Under the pieces are notes generated by a model. It saw nothing but the letters and a program-made list of their open reading frames with translations. It ran no database searches and was not told the origin of the DNA. Shown here piece by piece: positions 7,927 to 14,925 of a stretch of DNA of 64,000 bases (positions within the stretch are counted from its first letter, which is position 1; the number at the start of each line of letters is the position of its first letter). This DNA comes from Pseudomonas sp. J452. Its GTDB lineage: Bacteria > Pseudomonadota > Gammaproteobacteria > Pseudomonadales > Pseudomonadaceae. Made by a program: the position numbers and the translations under genes. Where the stretch lies: NCBI RefSeq assembly GCF_024666525.1, contig NZ_CP088294.1, forward strand, positions 3,286,001 through 3,350,000, given 5' to 3'.

Positions 7927-8684
7927 ACAATATCCTGATCACTGGCGCGGCTTCCGGTATCGGTGCGGCCACGGCGCGGCTGTTCCACTCGCGCGGCTGG
8001 AAAGTCGGCTTGCTGGATATCAACCACAGCGCCCTGGCCGAACTGGCCGCCGAACTGGGCGGAGTCTGGCATGCCGAGTTGGATGTGGCCGACGCTGGTG
8101 CCGTGCGTGAGGCCCTGGCCGATTTTGCCGCGGTGCATGGCGGTCAGCTGCGCCTGCTGTTCAATTGCGCCGGTATGTTGCGCTTCGGTCACTTCGAGGA
8201 AATCAGCCTGGAGGAGCATGCGCGAATCCTGCAGATCAACGTGCTCGGCCTGCTGCAGATGACTCACGCGGCCTTCCCTTATCTGAAGGCGACCCGCGAT
8301 GCCCAGGTGATCAACATGGGCTCGGCGTCGGGGCTGTATGGCACGCCGCACATGGTCAGTTACTCGGCCTCCAAGTTCGCCGTGCGCGGCCTGACCGAAG
8401 CCCTGGAGCTGGAGTGGCAGCGCCATGGCATTCGTGTCGGCGACCTGATGCCACCGTTCGTGCGCACGCCGATGGTCGACAGCCAGCGCTTCGAGCCACC
8501 GGCGCTGCGCCGCCTGGGCGTCAAGTTGCGCGCCGAGGACATCGCCGCGGCCGTCTGGCTGCAGGCCGGGCAGTCGCAGGTGCATCGACCGATCCACTGG
8601 CTGTTCAAGCTGATGTACTGGAGTGGCCAGGTTTCGCCGGCCTGGGTAAGCCGGCTGATGATGCGCCGGATTAGCCGTGAGTGA
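7923..8684 (+). CDS. Short-chain dehydrogenase/reductase
   Basis: This 253-residue classical SDR has the cofactor motif TGAASGIG near residues 7-14, the catalytic Ser in NMGSASGLYG near 133, and Tyr-x-x-x-Lys as YSASK near 147. It should oxidise or reduce an alcohol/carbonyl pair with NAD(P)H. The start ATG overlaps the stop of the esterase gene in an ATGA arrangement, so it is the third coupled gene of the operon. A plausible role is oxidation of an alcohol to the ketone used by the monooxygenase, or reduction of a product. The substrate is not known. Confidence 0.88.
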   Translation: MNNILITGAASGIGAATARLFHSRGWKVGLLDINHSALAELAAELGGVWHAELDVADAGAVREALADFAAVHGGQLRLLFNCAGMLRFGHFEEISLEEHARILQINVLGLLQMTHAAFPYLKATRDAQVINMGSASGLYGTPHMVSYSASKFAVRGLTEALELEWQRHGIRVGDLMPPFVRTPMVDSQRFEPPALRRLGVKLRAEDIAAAVWLQAGQSQVHRPIHWLFKLMYWSGQVSPAWVSRLMMRRISRE

Positions 8685-8687
8685 GGT

Positions 8688-8706
8688 TAGGGTCTGTTCC
8701 CGTTTG
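8688..8706. repeat. Solo end of the 271-bp palindromic element family
   Basis: TAGGGTCTGTTCCCGTTT differs at one base from the terminal repeat of the element at 17346-17616. It lies 3 bp after the dehydrogenase stop. No partner end is found nearby, so it looks like a remnant. Confidence 0.5.
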
Positions 8707-8952
8707 TCGCTGCGGTAACAATTTGATCGATTATCCAGGCGACAGCCGCTCAAGGCGGGGACTACTCTGCAAGTGAGGGTTCCGGTTGGTGTTCTGCCAA
8801 ACCAGCCCTTGAGTGCAACACGCTTCTGTCTCTGTGTGCGTCACCGCTGGGTTTGATGCCCGGCGTGGGTCTCGTGCGGCACCGTCTGGTGCTGCCAAGC
8901 CGGTCTGTGATGCCGGCTGCGGTCTATCAATCGCCTGAGAGGAGGTCGTTAG

Positions 8953-9294
8953 ATGAGCACAGTCATTCAGGAAGATGTCAGCAACAATGTTCTGCGCCGC
9001 ATGAAGGAAGGGGGGTTCGACTTTGCTCGGGTCCATCCCATCGAGTTCTACGCCATCTTTCCCGACGAGGAGCGGGCGCGTCAGGTGGCCGGTACGTTTC
9101 GTGGTGAGTCGTTGAATGCCCAGGTCAGTGTGCGCGATGACGGGGCTTGGCACCTGCAGGTGAGCAAGGTGATGTATGCCACCCATGCAGGCATTGGTGA
9201 TTTTGAGCAAGACCTGGAGTTGCTGGTCGTACCGCTTGGCGGTGTGCTGGATGGGTGGGGCGTGACGCAGGAAGTCCACGCCAGCCCGCGCTAG
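8953..9294 (+). CDS. RraB-family ribonuclease E inhibitor-like protein
   Basis: This 113-residue acidic protein matches the RraB (YjgD) family in length and pattern: NNVLRRMKEGGFDFARVHPI at the N-terminus and GIGDFEQDLELLVVPLGGVLDGWG towards the end. In E. coli, RraB binds RNase E and modulates mRNA decay. The start is preceded by an unusually strong Shine-Dalgarno sequence, AGGAGGT, 6 nt upstream. The 268-bp gap before it contains only the solo repeat end at 8688. It is followed by a terminator-like hairpin and appears monocistronic. Family membership is likely; RNase E binding is inferred. Confidence 0.78.
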   Translation: MSTVIQEDVSNNVLRRMKEGGFDFARVHPIEFYAIFPDEERARQVAGTFRGESLNAQVSVRDDGAWHLQVSKVMYATHAGIGDFEQDLELLVVPLGGVLDGWGVTQEVHASPR

Positions 9295-9311
9295 ACGCCG
9301 GTGTCTCCACG

Positions 9312-9360
9312 CCGGCTGACCCAAGGGTCGGCCGGTGTCCTGTTTCTTCCCTTCTTTTTT
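9312..9360 (+). terminator. Terminator after the rraB-like gene
   Basis: An 11-bp stem (9312-9322 with 9325-9335, one wobble) with a two-base loop is followed by a T-rich stretch (TTTCTTCCCTTCTTTTTT). Confidence 0.6.
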
Positions 9361-9390
9361 CGTGTGCAGTGGCTCAGGCGCGAGCTTGCC

Positions 9391-10284
9391 TCAGCCGGCT
9401 GTGCGCTTGTGCAGCTGTTCCAGGTGGGCAATCACGTCGGGGGCGCCAGACAGGCGCAGGCCTTCGCCCAGTGCATTGGCTTCGGCGGAGGCCTTGGGCA
9501 GCAGGAGGAACTCCGGCGCGCCAGGGTTGCGCAGCAGCGACAGGCGCGCGTAGGGCAACTGGTTGTCCAGCAGCAGGCCCATGAACGCCGGGTCGCTCCA
9601 GGCCTGCACCGGCATGGCCAGCACGTGGTAGTGCTGTTTCAGCTCGGCCAGGCCGTACTGGCTGATGCGGTAACGCGTCAGTTGCGCCGGCAGGTTGACC
9701 TCCAGGCCACGCAGGCGGGCATAGGCAATTGCACAGGCGAAGGACTCGCCGTATTGCTCCGAGGCCCAGAACAGCCGTTCGCCATACCAGCTGGCCTGGC
9801 ACAGCTCGATCGGTTCGCCCGCGAGAAAGCGTGGCAGCGCGGTGCTGATGGTCTTGAGGAAGTCCTTGTAGCTAATGATGCGCACGCTGCGGCAGGTCTG
9901 GGTCGCGGCAAACTCTTCGAAGGTGCTGAATATCCCGCCAATCTCCGGCGGCGGGCTGCACAGACCATCGATGCGGCGCAGGTCGAAGTCGGCGAAGCTC
10001 TGCTGCTCCTGTTCGACCACGCGCATCAGTACGGCGCGGGCTTCGGCCTTGTCTTCCTGGACGGGGCCGGAGAGGGCATCGCGCGGCAGGTTGACCAGGC
10101 GTTGCAGGGGCGGTCCGGCCAGCCACCAGATGCTGTCCGAGGTTGCCGGCAAGGGCTGGAAAGGCAACTGCAGGGTGCGGGAGCGCTCGAATACCATGCG
10201 TGCTACACGCCCGCTCAGACCCAGGCGCTGAGCCAGGGCCGAAAGCCGTGATGCCAGGTTGTTGGTAGGTTCGGACAGACTCAT
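9391..10284 (-). CDS. Conserved hypothetical protein (Pseudomonas PA3052-like position)
   Basis: I do not recognise a named domain in this 297-residue protein. It lacks a signal peptide and membrane segments and looks cytoplasmic. The middle holds an FSTFEEFAATQTCRSVRIIS segment and an aromatic stretch (QASWYGERLFWASEQYGESF) that looks like a structural core. It is divergent from the DUF2835 gene and sits just upstream of pyrD. From memory of P. aeruginosa gene order I believe an orthologue holds the same place there. No function should be assigned. Confidence 0.7.
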   Translation of the reverse strand: MSLSEPTNNLASRLSALAQRLGLSGRVARMVFERSRTLQLPFQPLPATSDSIWWLAGPPLQRLVNLPRDALSGPVQEDKAEARAVLMRVVEQEQQSFADFDLRRIDGLCSPPPEIGGIFSTFEEFAATQTCRSVRIISYKDFLKTISTALPRFLAGEPIELCQASWYGERLFWASEQYGESFACAIAYARLRGLEVNLPAQLTRYRISQYGLAELKQHYHVLAMPVQAWSDPAFMGLLLDNQLPYARLSLLRNPGAPEFLLLPKASAEANALGEGLRLSGAPDVIAHLEQLHKRTAG

Positions 10285-10433
10285 GAGCCGCAGTGCACTC
10301 CTGGGACGTTGGTGCCAGTGTGGCAGAGCTGCTGCCGGCGCGCACTAGTCAGGCGCTCAAGACCGGCCTGTTCGGACTCTGCAAGCCACAGCAGCTGTGG
10401 CAGAATCGGGTAAATCACGATGAGGTAGCCTCC

Positions 10434-10655
10434 ATGCCCAGCCTCGTGCTGGATATCGCCCTGTCTGCAGAGCGTTTTCGCGCCGTTTATCAGGGGCGCG
10501 CCAACCGAGTGTTATTGTTCAGTCGCGATGGTCGCAAGGTTAGCTTGCCGGCTCATCATTTGCGGCCTTTCCTGCGCCACAACGGTATCTATGGGGTGTT
10601 CGAGCTCGAATTCAGCCTGGCTGGCGAGCTTCTTGAGCTGCGCCAACTGCAATAA
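10434..10655 (+). CDS. DUF2835 family protein
   Basis: This 73-residue protein matches the small DUF2835 family (MPSLVLDIALSAERFRAVYQ, then SLPAHHLRPFLRHNGIYG and an FELEF strand). The family is of unknown function and typical length 65-80. The start is ATG 10434 with GAGG about 7 nt upstream; the longer in-frame extension to 10293 has no ribosome site. Its TAA stop shares its last base with the first base of a palindromic repeat element, so its 3' end is defined by that element. Confidence 0.75.
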   Translation: MPSLVLDIALSAERFRAVYQGRANRVLLFSRDGRKVSLPAHHLRPFLRHNGIYGVFELEFSLAGELLELRQLQ

Positions 10656-10796
10656 GAACCTGTTTACGATCTCCTGGCCGTCGGCCATACAGCGTTAAAA
10701 ACAGCCTCGGAATGCTCATTTACAACTCGTAAACTCCGCTTCCTCGGCTGTTTTTGCCTTGTCTGGCTCTAGTCCAGAAGATCGTAAGCAGGTTCT
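10655..10796. repeat. 142-bp palindromic element, copy A
   Basis: 18-bp terminal inverted repeats (AGAACCTGTTTACGATCT at 10655-10672, its complement with one mismatch at 10779-10796) flank a conserved core containing CCTCGGAATGCTCATTTAC and GTAAACTCCGCTTCCTC. Similar copies lie at 19090, 32746 and, degenerate, at 37920. No open frame is inside. It has the structure of a non-autonomous mobile element (MITE-like) or a large REP-like repeat. Confidence 0.8.
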
Positions 10797-10907
10797 ACGC
10801 GCCTGCATTACCTGCCTTATTACCTGCTTGCCTCGCCTGAGGCTAGTGGGCGCGGCTATAATCGCGGCCTGCTTCCCACCGCCACTCTTATCCGAGCCGA
10901 CTCGCCC

Positions 10908-11933
10908 ATGTATGACCTGGCCCGCGCGCTGCTGTTCCAACTGTCCCCGGAAACTTCCCACGAACTGTCCATCGACCTGATTGGGGCGGGGGGGCGTCTT
11001 GGCCTCAATGGCTTGCTGAGCAAGACGTCGGCAAGCTTGCCGGTGCGGGTCATGGGCCTCGATTTCGCCAATCCGGTCGGTCTGGCCGCTGGCCTGGACA
11101 AAAATGGCGATGCCATCGACGGCTTCGCTCAGCTTGGTTTCGGCTTCGTCGAGATCGGTACCGTAACGCCGCGCCCGCAGCCGGGCAACCCCAAGCCGCG
11201 GCTGTTCCGTCTGCCGGAGGCCACGGCGATCATCAATCGCATGGGCTTCAACAACCACGGCGTCGATCACCTGCTGGCACGGGTGCAGGCGGCCAAGTAC
11301 AAAGGCGTGCTGGGTATCAATATCGGCAAGAACTTCGATACCCCGGTCGAGCGGGCGGTGGATGACTACCTGATCTGCCTGGACAAGGTCTACGCCCACG
11401 CCAGTTACGTCACGGTCAACGTCAGTTCGCCGAACACTCCCGGCCTGCGCAGCCTGCAGTTCGGCGACTCGCTCAAACAATTGCTCGAAGCCCTGCGTCA
11501 GCGCCAGGAGGACCTGGCCGCGCAGCATGGCAAACGTGTGCCGCTGGCGATCAAGATCGCCCCGGACATGAGCGACGAGGAAACCGTGCAGGTCGCCCAG
11601 GCCCTGGTGGAAACCGGCATGGATGCGGTGATCGCCACCAACACCACGCTGAGCCGCGAAGGCGTCGAAGGCCTGCCGTTCGGGGACGAAGCGGGTGGTC
11701 TGTCCGGTGCGCCGGTACGCGAGAAGAGCACGCACACGGTCAAGGTGCTGGCTGGCGAACTCAAGGGCCGCCTGCCGATCATCGCCGTGGGTGGTATCAC
11801 CGAAGGTGCGCACGCGGCTGAGAAGATCGCCGCTGGGGCCAGCCTGGTGCAGATCTACTCGGGCTTCATCTACAAGGGCCCGGCGCTGATCCGTGAGGCG
11901 GTGGATGCCATCGCCGCATTGCCGAAGGGCTGA
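10908..11933 (+). CDS. pyrD: Dihydroorotate dehydrogenase (quinone), class 2
   Basis: This 341-residue class 2 enzyme oxidises dihydroorotate to orotate with membrane quinones in pyrimidine synthesis. It has an N-terminal amphipathic helix region ([20 protein letters not shown]). FMN and substrate segments include [40 protein letters not shown] with the catalytic Ser region, and the C-terminal phosphate-binding [21 protein letters not shown]. Length agrees with E. coli PyrD (336). The gene is followed at once by a strong terminator and is convergent with rmf. Confidence 0.97.
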   Translation: MYDLARALLFQLSPETSHELSIDLIGAGGRLGLNGLLSKTSASLPVRVMGLDFANPVGLAAGLDKNGDAIDGFAQLGFGFVEIGTVTPRPQPGNPKPRLFRLPEATAIINRMGFNNHGVDHLLARVQAAKYKGVLGINIGKNFDTPVERAVDDYLICLDKVYAHASYVTVNVSSPNTPGLRSLQFGDSLKQLLEALRQRQEDLAAQHGKRVPLAIKIAPDMSDEETVQVAQALVETGMDAVIATNTTLSREGVEGLPFGDEAGGLSGAPVREKSTHTVKVLAGELKGRLPIIAVGGITEGAHAAEKIAAGASLVQIYSGFIYKGPALIREAVDAIAALPKG

Positions 11934-11940
11934 AGGCAAT

Positions 11941-11968
11941 AAAAAGGGCCCCGGAGGGGCCCTTGGGC
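11941..11968. terminator. Bidirectional terminator between pyrD and rmf
   Basis: A perfect 9-bp stem AAGGGCCCC / GGGGCCCTT (11944-11952 and 11956-11964) with a GGA loop lies directly after pyrD. It may also serve rmf from the other strand. Confidence 0.8.
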
Positions 11969-12022
11969 TTGCGCCCACCGTCCGGATGGGACGGCCTGGT
12001 GAAGTCGGGTGGTGATCCTAGT

Positions 12023-12238
12023 TCAGCCGACGGCATGCAGTTCGTTGAGTCGGTGGATGCCAGCGGTGCCGGTCAATCCGTCCCAGTTGTCGCCGCGACC
12101 TTCGCGCCAGCCGTTGATCCAGGCTTGGCGTGTGGTGGGATGAGTGAAAGGACACATGTCGCGGGATTTGCCATGAATGCCGTGCTGATAGCCGCGCAGG
12201 AAAGCTCGTTCCATCGGATCACGCTTAAGTCTTCTCAT
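12023..12238 (-). CDS. rmf: Ribosome modulation factor
   Basis: This 71-residue basic protein has the RMF signature RDPMERAFLRGYQHGIHGKS and TTRQAWINGWREGRGDNWDG. RMF binds the 30S subunit in stationary phase and promotes 100S ribosome dimers, protecting ribosomes. The start is ATG 12238. The gene is convergent with pyrD and divergent from rlmKL, the same arrangement that I recall from P. aeruginosa. Its upstream region contains two short perfect hairpins that could be part of its leader. Confidence 0.95.
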   Translation of the reverse strand: MRRLKRDPMERAFLRGYQHGIHGKSRDMCPFTHPTTRQAWINGWREGRGDNWDGLTGTAGIHRLNELHAVG

Positions 12239-12642
12239 AGGGTGTTGCCCTCACTTGTTGACTGTTATGTCCTTGAGCTCCAGGTTGGAGCCAGGCAGAA
12301 ATGCTCTGCCATTGGAGTCCGCTGCCGGCGTGGCGGACTGCCTGTCGATGCCGTTGCGGCATCAACCTGAGTTGATTTCTAACGAATGCGTCGTGGCCTG
12401 TGAATGATCGTTTTGTCATAAGGACGTAACGCATTTGGGTAAGGGGCCATAAGGTCCAGGCAGTTTTTTTCGCGTTTTTTGCCCCAGCCCCCGTGCTGCG
12501 GGAGTCGCGCCAGGGGACTACGGCGTTTTGCCATTGCGAACTCGTCGCGTCTGCGAGCAGTGCTTATTCCGACGAAGGGTCGCGCAGCGACGTTCTGTCA
12601 CATATTTTGGCTAGCAAGCCGCCACTTTTTACTGGAAGTCAC
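12239..12642. other. Divergent rmf / rlmKL intergenic region with leader hairpins
   Basis: This 404-bp stretch has no convincing gene. On the rmf side it holds two perfect inverted repeats: GTCCGC at 12317-12322 with GCGGAC at 12333-12338, and GATGCCG at 12347-12353 with CGGCATC at 12357-12363 (loop TTG). Both could fold in the rmf leader transcript. The rlmKL side has T-runs near 12463-12480 but no clear promoter match that I can defend. Confidence 0.45.
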
Positions 12643-14847
12643 ATGTCGGACCGTTACGAACTGATCCTTACCTGCCCCAAGAGCCTGGAAAGCCTGCTGG
12701 CCGAAGAGGCCGCAGGCCTGGGCCTGGAAGAGGTGCGTGAGCAGACCGCGGCGGTACGCGGTTTCGCCGGGCTGGAAACGGCCTACCGCCTGTGCCTCTG
12801 GTCGCGCCTGGCCAACCGGGTACTGCTGGTGTTGCGGCGTTTCCCGGTGGTGGATGCCGAATCCCTGTACCAGGACGTGCTGGCCGTGGACTGGGCCGAG
12901 CACATGGAGCCTGCCGGCACCCTGGCGGTGGAGTTCAGCGGTAATGGCTCGGGCATCGACAACACCCACTTCGGCGCGCTGAAGGTCAAGGATGCGATCG
13001 TCGACAAGCTGCGTACCGCCGATGGCACGCGCCCATCGATCGACAAGATCAATCCGCACCTGCGCATTCATCTGCGCCTGGATCGCGGCGAGGCCGTGCT
13101 GTCGCTGGATCTGTCCGGGCACAGCCTGCACCAGCGCGGTTACCGCCTGCAGCAGGGCGCCGCACCGCTCAAGGAAAACCTCGCCGCGGCGGTACTGATC
13201 CGCTCCGGCTGGCCGCGTATCGCTGCCGCCGGCGGCGCCCTGGCCGACCCCATGTGCGGGGTCGGTACCTTCCTGGTCGAGGCCGCGATGATCGCCGCCG
13301 ACCAGGCGCCCAACCTGCGCCGCGAGCAGTGGGGTTTCAGCTACTGGCTGGGCCATGTGCCGGCGCTGTGGAAGAAACTGCATGCCGAGGCCGATGAGCG
13401 TGCCGCCATCGGTCTGCGCAAGCCGCCTCTGTGGATTCGCGGCTACGAGGCCGATCCGCGACTGATCCAGCCGGCGCGCAACAACATCGAACGGGCTGGC
13501 CTGAGCGATTGGGTCAAGGTCTACCAGGGCGAACTGGCGACTTTCGAGCCGCGCCCCGATCAGAACCAGACCGGCCTGGTGGTCAGCAACCCGCCCTATG
13601 GTGAGCGCCTGGGCGACGAGGCGAGCCTGCTCTATCTCTACCAGCACCTCGGCGAGCGCCTGCGCCAGAGCTGCCTGAACTGGGAAGCGGCGGTGTTCAC
13701 CGGCGCGCCCGAGCTGGGCAAACGCATGGGCCTGCGCAGCCACAAGCAGTACGCCTTCTGGAACGGTGCGCTGCCGTGCAAGCTGCTGCTGTTCAAGATT
13801 TTGCCGGAGCAGTTCGTTACCGGCGAGCGTCGCTCCAGCCGTGCCAATGAGGCCGGCGATAGCGACGAGCAGCAGCCGCTGGTGGCCCAGGCCAACCAGG
13901 CGGCGCGCCTGTCCGAAGGCGGACAGATGTTCGCCAATCGCCTGCAGAAGAACCTCAAGACCCTCGGCAAGTGGGCGCGCAAGGCGGATATTCAGTGCTA
14001 TCGCCTGTATGACGCCGACATGCCCGAGTATGCCCTGGCCATCGATCTGTACCAGGATTGGGTGCATGTGCAGGAGTACGCACCGCCGCGTTCGATCGAC
14101 CCGGAAAAGGCGCAGACCCGTCTGCTCGATGCCCTGGCGGCAATTCCCGTGGCCCTCGGCGTGCCGCAGGACAAAGTGGTGATCAAGCGCCGCGAGCGCC
14201 AGAGCGGTACCAAACAGTACGAACGCCAGGCAACCCAGGGCCAGTTCATGGAGGTGAACGAGGGCGGCATCAAGCTGCTGGTCAACCTCACCGATTACCT
14301 GGACACCGGCCTGTTCCTCGACCACCGTCCGCTGCGCCTGCGCATCCAGAAGGAGGCGGCCGGCAAGCGCTTCCTCAACCTATTCTGCTACACCGCCACG
14401 GCCAGCGTGCATGCAGCCAAGGGCGGCGCGCGCAGCACCACCAGCGTCGACCTGTCGAAAACCTACCTCGATTGGGCGCGGCGCAACCTCAGCCTGAACG
14501 GCTTCTCCGACAAGCAGAAGCTGGAGCAGGGCGATGTGATGGCCTGGCTGGCGGCCGATCGCGGCGAATATGAGCTGATCTTCATCGATCCACCGACCTT
14601 CTCCAACTCCAAGCGCATGGAAGGGGTGTTTGACGTGCAGCGCGATCACGTGCAGCTGCTCGACCTGGCCATGAACCGCCTGGCGCCCGGCGGCGTGCTG
14701 TATTTCTCCAACAACTTCCGCAAGTTCCAGCTCGATGAAGGGCTGGCGGCGCGTTACGCGGTCGAGGAAATCAGTGCCAGCACGATCGACCAGGATTTCG
14801 CGCGCAATCCGAAGATTCACCGTGCCTGGAAGCTGATGGCGCGCTAG
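12643..14847 (+). CDS. rlmL: 23S rRNA methyltransferase RlmKL (G2445 / G2069)
   Basis: This 734-residue bifunctional enzyme modifies 23S rRNA: the N-terminal RlmL half makes m2G2445 and the C-terminal RlmK half makes m7G2069. A THUMP domain lies at about 45-155. The RlmL methyltransferase has DPMCGVGTFLVEAAM near 201 and the catalytic NPPYGERLG near 316. The RlmK half has LNLFCYTATASVHAAKGGA near 577 and FIDPPTFSNSKRM near 646. The start is ATG 12643 because MSDRYELILTCPKSLESLL is the conserved family N-terminus. The fused architecture matches E. coli RlmKL (702 residues). Confidence 0.95.
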   Translation: MSDRYELILTCPKSLESLLAEEAAGLGLEEVREQTAAVRGFAGLETAYRLCLWSRLANRVLLVLRRFPVVDAESLYQDVLAVDWAEHMEPAGTLAVEFSGNGSGIDNTHFGALKVKDAIVDKLRTADGTRPSIDKINPHLRIHLRLDRGEAVLSLDLSGHSLHQRGYRLQQGAAPLKENLAAAVLIRSGWPRIAAAGGALADPMCGVGTFLVEAAMIAADQAPNLRREQWGFSYWLGHVPALWKKLHAEADERAAIGLRKPPLWIRGYEADPRLIQPARNNIERAGLSDWVKVYQGELATFEPRPDQNQTGLVVSNPPYGERLGDEASLLYLYQHLGERLRQSCLNWEAAVFTGAPELGKRMGLRSHKQYAFWNGALPCKLLLFKILPEQFVTGERRSSRANEAGDSDEQQPLVAQANQAARLSEGGQMFANRLQKNLKTLGKWARKADIQCYRLYDADMPEYALAIDLYQDWVHVQEYAPPRSIDPEKAQTRLLDALAAIPVALGVPQDKVVIKRRERQSGTKQYERQATQGQFMEVNEGGIKLLVNLTDYLDTGLFLDHRPLRLRIQKEAAGKRFLNLFCYTATASVHAAKGGARSTTSVDLSKTYLDWARRNLSLNGFSDKQKLEQGDVMAWLAADRGEYELIFIDPPTFSNSKRMEGVFDVQRDHVQLLDLAMNRLAPGGVLYFSNNFRKFQLDEGLAARYAVEEISASTIDQDFARNPKIHRAWKLMAR

Positions 14848-14925
14848 TCTCATGGTTATTGGCACTTCAAGGCTGCACTGACAGCTTATTGACAGGGACT
14901 GTCAATCTCAAATGAGCGAGCTTGC

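Noticed and set aside
12225..12434. A 69-codon minus-strand frame just upstream of rmf
   Set aside because: It overlaps the rmf start, has no clear ribosome site and no family likeness; it includes the leader hairpins.
12598..14325. A 575-codon minus-strand open frame
   Set aside because: It is the antisense of rlmKL with typical shadow composition and no recognisable domain.
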